Shown in pieces: positions 35,147-43,828 of a DNA stretch of 64,000 bases (positions are counted from its first letter, which is position 1; every line of letters begins with the position of its first letter). The notes beneath the pieces are model-generated. The model saw nothing but the letters and a program-made list of their open reading frames with translations. It had not been told where the DNA came from and did not search any database. The stretch is from Promethearchaeati archaeon (lineage in GTDB: Archaea > Asgardarchaeota > Heimdallarchaeia > Heimdallarchaeales > Heimdallarchaeaceae). Both the position numbers and the translations under genes were made by a program. The stretch lies in assembly GCA_013166775.1 (NCBI GenBank), contig JABLTJ010000004.1, positions 105,834-169,833 on the forward strand, written 5' to 3'.

Positions 35147-36169
35147 ATGTTCTCATATTTGGATGCGGATGTAGTTCCTATTATTCTGAAAATGTTTAGG
35201 GATAACCTATGTATACAAGAGAATGAGAAGATGATAATTGCAACAGATTATGCTAGACCAAAGGATATGATGATTAAACCTGTTGAGATTCTAGAGAAAA
35301 TTATAAGAAGAAATTTCCTAGCAAGGAGAATTCAAGAGATAGCTAAAGATAATTACCCTAATAATGAGATAGATTTGTTTTGTTATCCATGCCCTTGGGA
35401 GCAATATCCTTCACTAGATGAGGAAATTAAGAATCATATGTTTAATTATGATTTAATTTATGTTATTTCAAAATTTTCAGTTTACAAGTCTTTTTCATCC
35501 AAAGAACTTGAAAAACATGAAATAAGAGCAGCTTTCTCTCCTGGACTTGAAACAACGCTTTTTCTTCCAGAGGGACCTATGGATATGGATTTTCAAAAAT
35601 TAGAAAGAGAAGCAATGACCTTGTATAGTAAATGCAAGAAAGCTGAAAAAATTAGAATCTATACCGATTTAGGAACAGAAATTATAGTGGAACCTGATCC
35701 CAAGCATATCAAATACGAAACAGGAATATTATCTTATCCTGGAAAGAAAGCGAATTTTCCACCAGGTGAAGTTACAATAAGCAGAGCTAATATCAACGGT
35801 GTTTATACTATTCCAAAAGGATGGATAGAGGGAATAACTGCACAAGTAAAATTGGAAATAAAGGATTCAAATATTATTGCAATCTTGAGTGATGAGGAAT
35901 CAGTTAGGAAGCTTCAAAGATGGTTTGGAGGAAGTTTACCATACACGATAAACAGCTTAGCTGTAGGATTAAACGAAAATGCCAAGAATCCATTTAACCA
36001 GTTAGAGCTAGAAAAAATGAAAGGTGTGGCTAATCTTGCAGGAACTCTTAAAAAACAAACAATAAGTCCTTTTGAAACTTTCACTTTTGCAGGTCATTTT
36101 CCTACACCAAATATCTATCTTGAGATTGAAGAAGAATTAGTAATTAAGAATGGAAAATTACTATTCTAG
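35147..36169 (+). CDS. M29-like metallo-aminopeptidase family protein
   Basis: 340 residues resembling the thermophilic aminopeptidase (M29)/AmpT group. Visible family features are the central IYTDLGTEIIVEPD, the metal-site region FPPGEVTISRANINGVYTIP with its Glu, and LAVGLNENAKNP where the family has an LGxGxN segment. FAGHFPTPNIYLEI provides the late histidine. If complete, it would remove N-terminal residues from peptides using two metal ions. Several of the canonical ligands are hard to place by eye, so it could instead be a non-peptidase relative. It follows a GGTGG site and is monocistronic. Confidence 0.65.
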   Translation: MFSYLDADVVPIILKMFRDNLCIQENEKMIIATDYARPKDMMIKPVEILEKIIRRNFLARRIQEIAKDNYPNNEIDLFCYPCPWEQYPSLDEEIKNHMFNYDLIYVISKFSVYKSFSSKELEKHEIRAAFSPGLETTLFLPEGPMDMDFQKLEREAMTLYSKCKKAEKIRIYTDLGTEIIVEPDPKHIKYETGILSYPGKKANFPPGEVTISRANINGVYTIPKGWIEGITAQVKLEIKDSNIIAILSDEESVRKLQRWFGGSLPYTINSLAVGLNENAKNPFNQLELEKMKGVANLAGTLKKQTISPFETFTFAGHFPTPNIYLEIEEELVIKNGKLLF

Positions 36170-36222
36170 ATTCTGAATTAAGACTAGAAAAATAAATAAT
36201 CTAGCAAGTTTCTATTTCTTCC

Positions 36223-36675
36223 ATGGGAGAAAAAATAAACAAAGATTTAGGTGTAAACAATTATTGTTTCGGTTGTGGTGAAGAGAACCCAATAGGAGCA
36301 AAGTTAGATTTCTACAAGATCTCAGATAATAGCTTAAAATCAACATTTACTATTCCCCTTACATGGGGAGGATGGGGAGATATTGCTCACGGGGGATTAC
36401 AAACTGTTTTGTTAGATGAGGTTTCAGGATGGTCTATCATTAGTCTTTTAGATAAATATGCATTAACTATTAATTTACAAATGAAATTTTTCAAACCTAT
36501 TTACGTTGGTGAAACTATCGTAGCTGTTAGTAAAATTGAAAATATCCAAGGAAGAAATATAACAGTAAAAAGCAGTCTAAATAATGAAAATGGAGATGAG
36601 TGCACCAAAGGGATATTCGTTTTTAGGGAAGTGGGAAAAGAAAAAATTGAAAGATTGATAAGGAAGAACAGCTAG
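36223..36675 (+). CDS. PaaI/hotdog-fold thioesterase-like protein
   Basis: 150 residues with the hotdog pattern: NNYCFGCGEENPIGAKLDF at the N-terminus, GGWGDIAHGGLQTVLLDE (the HGG turn and acidic catalytic residue of PaaI-type thioesterases) and LQMKFFKPIYVGETIVAVSKIE. Proteins of this class hydrolyse acyl-CoA thioesters. The CxxC near the N-terminus is typical of the subgroup. The 3' end overlaps the convergent ferredoxin gene by 4 nt. The substrate is not predictable. Confidence 0.82.
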   Translation: MGEKINKDLGVNNYCFGCGEENPIGAKLDFYKISDNSLKSTFTIPLTWGGWGDIAHGGLQTVLLDEVSGWSIISLLDKYALTINLQMKFFKPIYVGETIVAVSKIENIQGRNITVKSSLNNENGDECTKGIFVFREVGKEKIERLIRKNS

Positions 36676-36884
36676 CAGCTGGTGTGTTCGATTGCTTCTG
36701 TTGGACATGCAGTTACACAAGCACAACATTCAATACAATCATCAACATTTGATGCAAAAGATTTTCCATCTTTTAATTCAAAGACGTCAGAGGGGCATAC
36801 ATCGACACAATCACCTGCTCCAGTACATTTGTCATGATCAATCTTTATTGTCCAATCATCCGAAACAAATTCTTTTATAGACAT
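36672..36884 (-). CDS. Short two-cluster ferredoxin
   Basis: About 70 residues with two ferredoxin cysteine motifs, CTGAGDCVDVCP and CIECCACVTACP. The first motif reads CxxxxxC rather than CxxCxxC because the second position is Ala/Gly. This may indicate one [3Fe-4S] and one [4Fe-4S] cluster, as in Zn-type archaeal ferredoxins, but the zinc-binding N-terminal extension is absent. It would carry low-potential electrons in the cytoplasm. I prefer the ATG at 36884 to the TTG at 36893. It is convergent with the thioesterase gene. Confidence 0.9.
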   Translation of the reverse strand: MSIKEFVSDDWTIKIDHDKCTGAGDCVDVCPSDVFELKDGKSFASNVDDCIECCACVTACPTEAIEHTSC

Positions 36885-36949
36885 TAGTATCAAAATGGAT
36901 TAATCTTTCTTATTTTTATACTTTCTTCACAAATAAAAAAAAGCTCCAC

Positions 36950-36961
36950 AAAATATATGAT
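36950..36961 (+). promoter_or_regulatory. TATA box of the SDR gene
   Basis: AAAATATATGAT lies about 27 nt before the ATG at 36983, implying a leaderless transcript. Confidence 0.5.
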
Positions 36962-36982
36962 ATACATTGAGATTGTTGTATC

Positions 36983-37735
36983 ATGGATTTCAAAGACAAG
37001 ACTGTAATCGTCACCGGAGCGAGTTCAGGAATTGGTGAAGCGACAGTTAAAGCTTTCATAAAAAGACAAGCAAATGTGCTGATGGTAGCAAGATCAGAAG
37101 ATAAACTCAAAGAACTATCAGATGGAGTGTACTCTAGATATTTAGCCTTAGATTTAACAGATGAAAAAGCAGCAGAGAAGATTGTAGGTGAAGCAACTAT
37201 AGAATGGGAGAGGATTGATATTGTGGTAAATGCTGCAGGAATTCTTCAAACAGGTTCCATTATGAATACTTCACTAGAAGATTTTGATTATATGATGAAC
37301 ATAAACATGAGATCTGTATTTTCTATCATGCAAACTGCAATACCGTTTCTAAAGGAAACGAAAGGGAATATAGTAAATGTTTCAAGTGTTGTTGGATTGA
37401 GAGCTTTTCCGAACATTCTTTCCTATTGTGTAAGTAAAGCAGCTTTAGATCATCTAACAAGGTGTTCAGCTTTGGAATTAGCACCCTTCGGAATCAGAGT
37501 TAATGCAGTGAATCCAGGAGTTATTACAACAAACCTTCACAAAGCAAGCGGAATGGATGAAAAATCGTATGAAAACTTTCTAGAACATAGTAAAACAACT
37601 CATCCTTTAGGAAGAGTTGGGGAACCAGAAGAAGTAGCGGAGCTAATACTTTTCTTAGCTTCAGACAAAGCAGGATGGATTACTGGAGAAACAGTCAGCA
37701 TTGATGGGGGAAGATTCTTAACTTGTTTACGCTAG
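36983..37735 (+). CDS. Short-chain dehydrogenase/reductase (SDR)
   Basis: 250 residues of a classical SDR: cofactor loop TGASSGIGEA, NAAG (in VVNAAGILQTG), the catalytic serine in VSSVVG and YCVSKAA (YxxxK), then NPGVITTNLHK and the end WITGETVSIDGGR. It uses NAD(P)H for a carbonyl/alcohol redox reaction. The Arg in VARSEDK after the second strand suggests NADPH. The 3' end overlaps the convergent beta-CASP gene by 4 nt. The substrate is unknown; homologues include 3-oxoacyl-ACP reductases. Confidence 0.93.
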   Translation: MDFKDKTVIVTGASSGIGEATVKAFIKRQANVLMVARSEDKLKELSDGVYSRYLALDLTDEKAAEKIVGEATIEWERIDIVVNAAGILQTGSIMNTSLEDFDYMMNINMRSVFSIMQTAIPFLKETKGNIVNVSSVVGLRAFPNILSYCVSKAALDHLTRCSALELAPFGIRVNAVNPGVITTNLHKASGMDEKSYENFLEHSKTTHPLGRVGEPEEVAELILFLASDKAGWITGETVSIDGGRFLTCLR

Positions 37736-39183
37736 CCTAAAACGAATTTTCCTCCAAGTTTTTTCACTACTGTATTTGAATGAAAATCTCCAAATACTTT
37801 AGGAGTCTCAGTATGAATAGGTATAAGTGTTTTAGGTGAGATTTGATCAACCATTTCTTTGATTTCAAATCCTGAAGCATGACCAGAACAATGAATTTGT
37901 TCATAAGGATAAAGATTGAATAATTTCAACCAATTATCAGCTTTCACTTTCTCTATTTCCATTTCCTCATCTACTGGTTCTGTAACAGATCTGATATACT
38001 TAGAACCCTCAGGAGGTTCAACATCAAACAGGAATTTCAACTCATAAAAATCACATCTAAAGATGTAGTCTGTTGGATTTTCTTTGATGTCTTCATCAGT
38101 AACACTATTTGATTTGTTAATTAATTCTGCTTCCCAATATTGATAATCTTTCATTTGAACATAGTCTGGATAATTGTCATCGTTTAATATTCCCCAACCT
38201 TTCCGTGGAATGAAAATATTAATCTCATCTAATCTAGGAACCTCAGCTCCACAGCATTGTTCTAGAAGACTCAAGGTGTAAGCTTGTTTCATATTTATAA
38301 CTAGTTTCCTATCTACAGATTTTGCAGCAGCAATAAAAGATTTCATTCTGTCAGTATCTCTGACAGGAAAATTAACAATAATTAAACCAGAAATATCGGA
38401 TACAAGAGAATAAAGTTTACGTTCGAGATCTAATTCACCAAAAGTAGTTTTATCACCGATTCTTGTCCCTTCACTCATCATTACTACTGGATCAAATTCC
38501 GCAGCTTTTTCCACAAATAATTTACTATAATTAGCTTTTCTCCCATGAAAACGAATATCACCAGTATAAACAATTGCTCCTTCAGATGTTTCTATTACAA
38601 ATGAATTTGCTCCCGCAACTGAATGATCAACTGGAAAGGTATGAATGGTTAAATCATCTATAGTAAATTTTGGTTTGAATAGATTTAATTGTCTAGGAAT
38701 AATAGATTTGTATTCCCTTACTTTTTTTGTAGGATCAGTTTTGCTATCCCGAATCTTGAAAGCTTCTTTTATCTTTGTGTATTCATGAAAACCTGATCCT
38801 GTTTCCTCTAAAGCTTGAAGGATGCTTTTGCATCCTGGTGAGCAATGAACTGGAATCTCTGTTCTGATATAAGATAAAAATCCAGCGTGATCTAAATGAG
38901 GATGAGAAAGAACTACCCCATCATATTCTGGTTCTGTTTTACTTTCTCTTAACCTATTTTCAAAATCAGGACGATATAGTCCTTCAAGGTCGGGAAGTAT
39001 CCCCAATTTTGTAAAATCACTGATATAACTCCATTTGCGAGGTTGTAAATACGGTGTGAAATAACTCCCCCATTTTGAAAAACTTAAACCAAAATCTAGA
39101 AAGATTTTTGTATCTTTATCTTCGACAAGGATTTTGTTTCCTCCAATTTCTCCCGCTGCTCCATGAATAGTAACTGATGTCAT
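37732..39183 (-). CDS. RNase J-like beta-CASP metallo-beta-lactamase protein
   Basis: 483 residues. The N-terminal metallo-beta-lactamase motifs are SHPHLDHAG (HxHxDH), PVDHSVAGANSFVI and YTGDIRFHGR. The beta-CASP part shows a motif with SEGTRIG, and the C-terminal HCSGHASGFEIKEMV plus LIPIHTETPKVF match the last histidines. Proteins of this type are RNases (archaeal aRNase J or CPSF-like), but this one is shorter than an RNase J. Insertions of about 60 residues before the third motif are unusual (ELINKSNSVTDEDIKENP). Likely cytoplasmic RNA processing, tail to tail with the SDR gene. Confidence 0.85.
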   Translation of the reverse strand: MTSVTIHGAAGEIGGNKILVEDKDTKIFLDFGLSFSKWGSYFTPYLQPRKWSYISDFTKLGILPDLEGLYRPDFENRLRESKTEPEYDGVVLSHPHLDHAGFLSYIRTEIPVHCSPGCKSILQALEETGSGFHEYTKIKEAFKIRDSKTDPTKKVREYKSIIPRQLNLFKPKFTIDDLTIHTFPVDHSVAGANSFVIETSEGAIVYTGDIRFHGRKANYSKLFVEKAAEFDPVVMMSEGTRIGDKTTFGELDLERKLYSLVSDISGLIIVNFPVRDTDRMKSFIAAAKSVDRKLVINMKQAYTLSLLEQCCGAEVPRLDEINIFIPRKGWGILNDDNYPDYVQMKDYQYWEAELINKSNSVTDEDIKENPTDYIFRCDFYELKFLFDVEPPEGSKYIRSVTEPVDEEMEIEKVKADNWLKLFNLYPYEQIHCSGHASGFEIKEMVDQISPKTLIPIHTETPKVFGDFHSNTVVKKLGGKFVLG

Positions 39184-39282
39184 CTATTAACTTCTAGAGT
39201 ATTCAGTTAAAAAATATGCTGGAAAAAATGACTAATTTTGTCTTTGCTGAATATTTTAATAAACATTTGTTACTGTTTTACC

Positions 39283-39570
39283 ATGAGTATTCTTCGATGC
39301 CCAAAATGCAATAATATACTTGATACATATATTGGAGTTTTAAGTCCAATGGAAGTCGTGGCAGCTGATATGCTATAAAAAGGGATTATCTTCCATTGTC
39401 CAGGATGTCATTCTCGAAATTATCACTCTTCTGACTTAACATGCCCACAATGTAACACTCAAAGCTTGGGTTCGTCAATAAGTGAAGAAAAGATTCCTGG
39501 TCAGATTATGAAGAAAGTTGAGGGATCAATTTATTGTCTTAATTGTGAGTTCAAATTAGCAGTCTGGTAA
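39283..39570 (+). pseudogene. Zinc-ribbon gene interrupted by an in-frame TAA
   Basis: A 95-codon frame from ATG 39283 to TAA 39568-39570 carries CPKC near the N-terminus, then an in-frame TAA at 39376-39378 (codon 32), then HCPGCHSR, CPQCNTQ and YCLNCEF in the same frame. Four CxxC pairs would fit one or two zinc ribbons, so the sequence after the stop still reads as protein. The upstream TTTTAATAAAC at about 39253-39263 is a plausible TATA box. Either a recent nonsense mutation, a sequencing or assembly error, or stop-codon readthrough explains it. Confidence 0.6.
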
Positions 39571-39590
39571 ATAGTGTTTCTTAATCAGAT

Positions 39591-40574
39591 TTATCGTTCA
39601 ACTACAAGTTCAACTATATCGGTATCAGCTAAAGTATGATCTAAACCTACCTGTTGTCCTTCAAATTCAGCAGATGGTCCCCATACACGAGCGAATCGGA
39701 ATCTGCTTAAGAAGCTTGTATGAATTCTTTCAGCAACATCAGTTATAGTACCACCTTCAGGAAGAACAAATGGTTGTTCTAAATCAGCTTTTTGTCCAGG
39801 TTTCTTAGTATAGATTCTTATTATTTCTAGTTGTTCAAATAATGCTTTTTTGAGATTCTCTAACGAATCATCGAACTTTATTGAGACAGGGCAGATAGGA
39901 AGAGAAGTAATTTCTTTCAACTTACTAAATTTCTCTTCAGATCCAGGTAGATCTCCTTTGGTAGCAATGATACTCAACTTATAATGAGTCTCACCGTCCA
40001 CCACTAGTTTTGAATCTTCTAGTTGTTGCATTAGAAAATTATATTGTCTATCTATATCCAATGATAAATCTATAACCATCATAATAGCATCACTAGTTCT
40101 AGCAACACGAACAATTTGTCTGTTAACTCCCCAATCGTCTTTGAAATCAAGGAAACCGGGAACATCGATAATCTGTATCTTCAAATTCTCATATTCTAGA
40201 GTACCCGCATGTGCTACTCGAGTAGTGTGCAGATAAGCACCTATTTTGACATCAGTATTAGTTATTGCATTCATTAGAGTACTTTTGCCTACGTTTGAAA
40301 GCCCAAAGAGTGCGATACGTCCATCCCCTGAAGCAGGAATATGGAAAGGATCATGTACTCTAGTTTTCGCCTTAGGTTTTATTTTTAGTTCATCAATCAT
40401 ATTTTCTAATTCTCGAAGCTGAAGTTGAAACACCCCAAGTTTATCGAGTTTTTTATCGCGAATATCTTGGATTATATCCTCTAATTCGGCTAAGAGTTCT
40501 TTTCCTTCAAGATTCCAAATTCTTCGAGCAATTTTGAATCGATACCATTTGAGTTTGGTGTATTCTTTTTTCAT
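39591..40574 (-). CDS. DRG-type (Obg family) GTPase with TGS domain
   Basis: 327 residues. An N-terminal helical hairpin (residues 1-80) is followed by a G domain with GLSNVGKST, DVPGFLDF and the G4-position TKGD, then a TGS domain from about residue 250 (IRIYTKKPGQ...DIVELVV). DRG-family GTPases bind ribosomes or RNA and influence translation; they are conserved in archaea and eukaryotes. G4 reads TKGD rather than NKxD, a mild change. A strong ribosome binding site GGAGGTG lies just upstream of the start on the minus strand (40580-40586). It is monocistronic, in line with a housekeeping gene. Confidence 0.9.
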   Translation of the reverse strand: MKKEYTKLKWYRFKIARRIWNLEGKELLAELEDIIQDIRDKKLDKLGVFQLQLRELENMIDELKIKPKAKTRVHDPFHIPASGDGRIALFGLSNVGKSTLMNAITNTDVKIGAYLHTTRVAHAGTLEYENLKIQIIDVPGFLDFKDDWGVNRQIVRVARTSDAIMMVIDLSLDIDRQYNFLMQQLEDSKLVVDGETHYKLSIIATKGDLPGSEEKFSKLKEITSLPICPVSIKFDDSLENLKKALFEQLEIIRIYTKKPGQKADLEQPFVLPEGGTITDVAERIHTSFLSRFRFARVWGPSAEFEGQQVGLDHTLADTDIVELVVER

Positions 40575-40703
40575 TCAAACACCTCCATTTTCTTTTAATT
40601 CTATTTCAATTTTTTTCTTAGTTTTAGTAAATTTATGGAAAACTAGTAGCTTGTGAGTGTGATTGAATATCATTGAAACTGATTTAGATGAAAAATCAAC
40701 GAA

Positions 40704-40805
40704 AACAATGACAACTACTCGCTACTAATCTAATAATATACAGGATAGTAGGAGCGAGTTCCCCTCGCATGAAGTTATTCTGCAAGAAGATAAGGTTTCA
40801 TTGTT
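40704..40805 (+). ncRNA. Candidate structured RNA with two alternative stems
   Basis: In the 361-nt gap between the DRG gene and the next gene I see an outer stem AACAATGA (40704-40711) with TCATTGTT (40798-40805), and inside it ACTCGCT (40717-40723) with AGCGAGT (40753-40759). The same GCGAG can instead pair with CTCGC at 40764-40768, so two stems exclude each other. GC-rich stems stand out in this AT-rich gap. Upstream of a gene on the plus strand this could be a regulatory leader; conservation cannot be tested here. Confidence 0.25.
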
Positions 40806-40935
40806 ATCAAGTGAAAAACAACCTCCAACACATATAAATTTATCTAGAATTGAGTACAACTAATTCGGCTAAATATCTAAGAAAGGAGAACAGATTGGAA
40901 TCATATTAAAATGGAACTCTAAAGAGAGGGAATAA

Positions 40936-41487
40936 ATGTCTTTTAGTAAATTGAAGAAGAAAAAGAACTTAGCAACTTTAATCTTGCTATCAATATTGTT
41001 TGTTCTGGCATCAGTTATATTACAAGCAAAAGAGAAAAAGGTAATAGATACAATTGACACTACCGAAGGGATTTTCTGTTATACCTCCAATCTTAATACA
41101 CTTTTTCTCTATTATGAAGTTAGAGTCGAACCGGGAGAAATTACTAATTTTTATGAAATCCTTCTGAATAGCTCATTACTTATTCCCTCTAATTGGGGAG
41201 TAGAAGTAACAGTTTACGACGATAAAAGTGAAGAAATCGAAGGAAACAGAATTAATAACATACTCACTTATCAATGCTCAACAAGAAATATGACTTTTAT
41301 TGTTTATCAAAATTCTTACCTTCTTGTTTCTTTTACAATAGAAGTTGAAGCGTTTTATTATGAAGCTTCAACAATAATTCTATACATATTCTTATCATTT
41401 ATTTTCATATGGATAAACTATTTGACCTATGTTCTGATAAAACGAAGAAAGGAAACAGAAAAATGGTTTAAACCATTTAGTAGATAA
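40936..41487 (+). CDS. Unrecognised two-helix membrane protein
   Basis: 183 residues. A basic N-terminus (SKLKKKKN) precedes a membrane helix (LATLILLSILFVLASVIL). A soluble, beta-rich exterior domain of about 110 residues follows, then a second helix (TIILYIFLSFIFIWINYLTYVLI) and a short basic tail ending KETEKWFKPFSR. The fold of the middle part is not recognised; it has alternating beta-like segments such as LFLYYEVRVEPGEITNFYEI. The last 29 nt of the gene recur at 42640-42668, beyond the next gene (see the repeat entries). Confidence 0.6.
   Translation: MSFSKLKKKKNLATLILLSILFVLASVILQAKEKKVIDTIDTTEGIFCYTSNLNTLFLYYEVRVEPGEITNFYEILLNSSLLIPSNWGVEVTVYDDKSEEIEGNRINNILTYQCSTRNMTFIVYQNSYLLVSFTIEVEAFYYEASTIILYIFLSFIFIWINYLTYVLIKRRKETEKWFKPFSR
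41452..41480 (+). repeat. 29-bp gene-end repeat, left copy
   Basis: This segment spells the last codons (ETEKWFKPF) of the preceding membrane-protein gene and matches 42640-42668 at 28 of 29 bases. Confidence 0.85.
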
Positions 41488-41599
41488 TCACTATCTGGTA
41501 AAAAATGAATTCCAAAATTCAGTAAAAAAAACTTATTTCTTTGCTTCTAACTACACAGATTTTTAAAATTCATGCGAATTATTTTTCCTCTCCAAGATA

Positions 41600-42580
41600 T
41601 CATATCGGAAGATTATTCAGAAACTCTATTCTCTTCTTCTGGATCTCATCTTTGTTTTCTCCTACCCACATGAAATGTCCCCCATGAACTTCAAAGAGTT
41701 CAGCATGTGCAATGTTTTCTGTTAGGTATTCTGCGTGGTGCCACTTCACGTCATTATCCATTCTGCTGTATATCAACAATGTAGGAAAGGATATCTGATC
41801 AACTGGAATTATATCGATTTTCTCCATCAATCTCACATCGTGTATTAATCCCTTCTTCCTATGGCTTAGTGGCAAGGTGGTATTGGTTAAATCCCGTACC
41901 CACTTCTTTCTGACCTCATCATTCGATACTAATTTCACAAAATCATCCAGTTCACTTTCCTCATACAATGTTTCAAGTTTAAGAACAGCTTTGAAACTGG
42001 CAGCAAAACTGATTTTCATGAAAACCGCAGTTAACCAACCCGTTAAGTCATCTAATCCTCTCATAAAAAACAGTCGTGCCCACCCATCCAGCATTCCCTC
42101 AGTACTATATTCTGATGCTACTCCAGCCTCCATTATTAGTCCATTTACCCTTTCTGGATACTTATTGGCGAGGAAAAGAGCAACTGGTCCTCCTGCAGAG
42201 GCTCCAACAACCACTACTTTTTCGATATTTAGACTATCCATCAGAGCTACACAAAGGTCAGCCTGTTCTTCATAGGAGAGAGGATTGAAAGGAGTTCCAA
42301 GATATCCCGTCCTGGAGGGTGCCAAGATGGAATAGCCTTGTTTTATTAGATATTCAAGCAGGAATCCCTGATCATAGCCACCAGGACCGCCATGTAGCAC
42401 CAAGATTGTTGGACCTTTTCCTGCAAGCTTGTATTCTATCTTACCAAGCTTGGTTTCTGCTACGATCCCATCTTTCAATGTTGCCAATAATCCATTTTTC
42501 CAAGCGTAATAACGGAAGATAATAACAATTAACAAGATGAAAATGATTCCAAGAGTGATTAGTAAGACAGTTGATACCAT
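41600..42580 (-). CDS. Membrane-anchored alpha/beta-hydrolase
   Basis: 326 residues with an N-terminal membrane helix (ITLGIIFILLIVIIFRYY) and a hydrolase fold: oxyanion segment HGGPGGYDQG, nucleophile GASAGGPVAL (Ser in GxSxG) and the C-terminal histidine in HGGHFMWVG. The catalytic aspartate is probably in YSRMDNDVKWHH. It could be an esterase or lipase near the membrane. It lies between two copies of a 29-bp gene-end repeat, and its codon use looks less AT-biased than its neighbours, for example CTCCAGCC and CCTGGAGG stretches. That suggests acquisition, an inference. It is not in an operon. Confidence 0.85.
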   Translation of the reverse strand: MVSTVLLITLGIIFILLIVIIFRYYAWKNGLLATLKDGIVAETKLGKIEYKLAGKGPTILVLHGGPGGYDQGFLLEYLIKQGYSILAPSRTGYLGTPFNPLSYEEQADLCVALMDSLNIEKVVVVGASAGGPVALFLANKYPERVNGLIMEAGVASEYSTEGMLDGWARLFFMRGLDDLTGWLTAVFMKISFAASFKAVLKLETLYEESELDDFVKLVSNDEVRKKWVRDLTNTTLPLSHRKKGLIHDVRLMEKIDIIPVDQISFPTLLIYSRMDNDVKWHHAEYLTENIAHAELFEVHGGHFMWVGENKDEIQKKRIEFLNNLPI

Positions 42581-42639
42581 CTTTGTTCATGTGTATCAAT
42601 AATTCATCTAAATTAAATATTTCTTACCCTGAATAATCA

Positions 42640-42668
42640 GAAACAGAAAAATGGTTTAAACTATTTAG
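42640..42668 (+). repeat. 29-bp gene-end repeat, right copy
   Basis: GAAACAGAAAAATGGTTTAA and the following bases repeat 41452-41480 with one mismatch. In frame it reads ETEKWFKLFRK and then TAG (42673-42675), a near-copy of the end of the 40936-41487 protein (ETEKWFKPFSR) without the rest of the gene. Confidence 0.85.
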
Positions 42669-42714
42669 AAAATAGAAGCAGAAAAGATAATGTTTTGAAG
42701 TATGAAAATTCTAT

Positions 42715-43365
42715 TTAAACATCCAGTTTTTGTTGCCATTTTTCATCTAACTTGTGAAAAATCTCCTTGATAAGATCAGACTTGTAACCATAAAATAGAT
42801 AACAATCAAGCCACTTGTTATGATAAACAATCTCAATAACTGAAAGCTTTTTCCAATTTATTTTTTTAAAAGGAGGAATATTAAAATTTTTAAGCTCTTT
42901 GAAATTTATTCCACTTCTGAATAAAATATACTGAACTGCAGGAATTTCATTATCATTACATGAATCATCGATATAATTATCTAGTTCTATTTCTGCTGGA
43001 AATCTATGAAACTTTTCCATAGATAAAATAGTTAAAAGACTATATTTCCAGTCGTCTAATTTAAGAGAATTAGATATAACTAATTCATAGAATGAAGGAA
43101 AATTAAAATCAATTTCTCTATACTCTAGGTGATAAGTTTAAATTGTACCATCATCTTCAAAGACATCTATATCCTCTATTTTCTTATCAATAAATCTCAA
43201 AATGATTTCTTGATTTGCACTTCTCGCTACATCAGCTAACCTACCTTCGGAACTAATTCTATCAAGTGCTATTAGAGAGTTAATTCCTTCACCTTCCCAA
43301 CCATGGTAAGAAGTCATTTCTGCATCGCTACTAAAGGTATAAACTACTCAAATTTTATCTTTCAT
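42715..43365 (-). pseudogene. Unrecognised gene broken by two in-frame stops
   Basis: On the minus strand one frame runs from ATG 43365 to TAA near 42715 (about 216 codons), interrupted by TGA at 43350-43348 (codon 6) and TAA at 43140-43138 (codon 76). The three pieces stay in one frame and each reads as protein: MTSYHGWEGEG (from 43317), then a middle stretch with EYREIDFNFPSF, and the 101-residue end from 43020 beginning MEKFHRFPAEIE. No family is recognised. A 101-residue protein could be translated from ATG 43020 alone. Decay by point mutations without frameshift is the simplest reading. Confidence 0.55.
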
Positions 43366-43423
43366 AAAATCACTGAATAAAAAATACTAAGCAAATTATA
43401 AAGAAAAATGAAGAGAGAAGAGT

Positions 43424-43657
43424 TTACTGATCCACGCAGATCATTGTCATAGTGGAGCGTACTTTCTCTAAAACTCTAAGGTTTTCAGTCACAATCTTCT
43501 TTAAGGAATCAGTGTCGTCAGCTTCTATTTTTGCAATGAGATCATAAACTCCGTAAACAATATGAACTTCAACAACGTTTGGCATCTCTTTGAGTTGAGA
43601 CATTACACTGCTTTCTTCTCCAATTTCACAATTGATCAATATATAGGCTGAAGCCAT
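43424..43657 (-). CDS. Stand-alone Lrp/AsnC ligand-binding (RAM) domain protein
   Basis: 77 residues forming a single RAM domain: ASAYILINCEIGEESSVM, LKEMPNVVEVHIVYGVYDLIAKIEADD and a final VRSTMTMI strand. The DNA-binding helix-turn-helix of Lrp/AsnC regulators is absent. Such stand-alone domains form dimers and octamers, bind small molecules such as amino acids, and may tune full-length Lrp proteins. It is a complete gene, not a truncation, since no helix-turn-helix is found upstream in frame. It is likely cytoplasmic. Confidence 0.85.
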   Translation of the reverse strand: MASAYILINCEIGEESSVMSQLKEMPNVVEVHIVYGVYDLIAKIEADDTDSLKKIVTENLRVLEKVRSTMTMICVDQ

Positions 43658-43828
43658 CTTTTATTTCACCATTAAAGAGAATTAATCCATCGTTTAATAA
43701 ATTTTCCCTCCAACATCAAAAATGGTTCTGTTACTCACATTTGGAGAATATTATAGTATTTCAAGCCTAAATAATAGCCATGGAAAGAATTATAATTGTT
43801 TAAGCAGCTATTGTGATGAATCATATTT

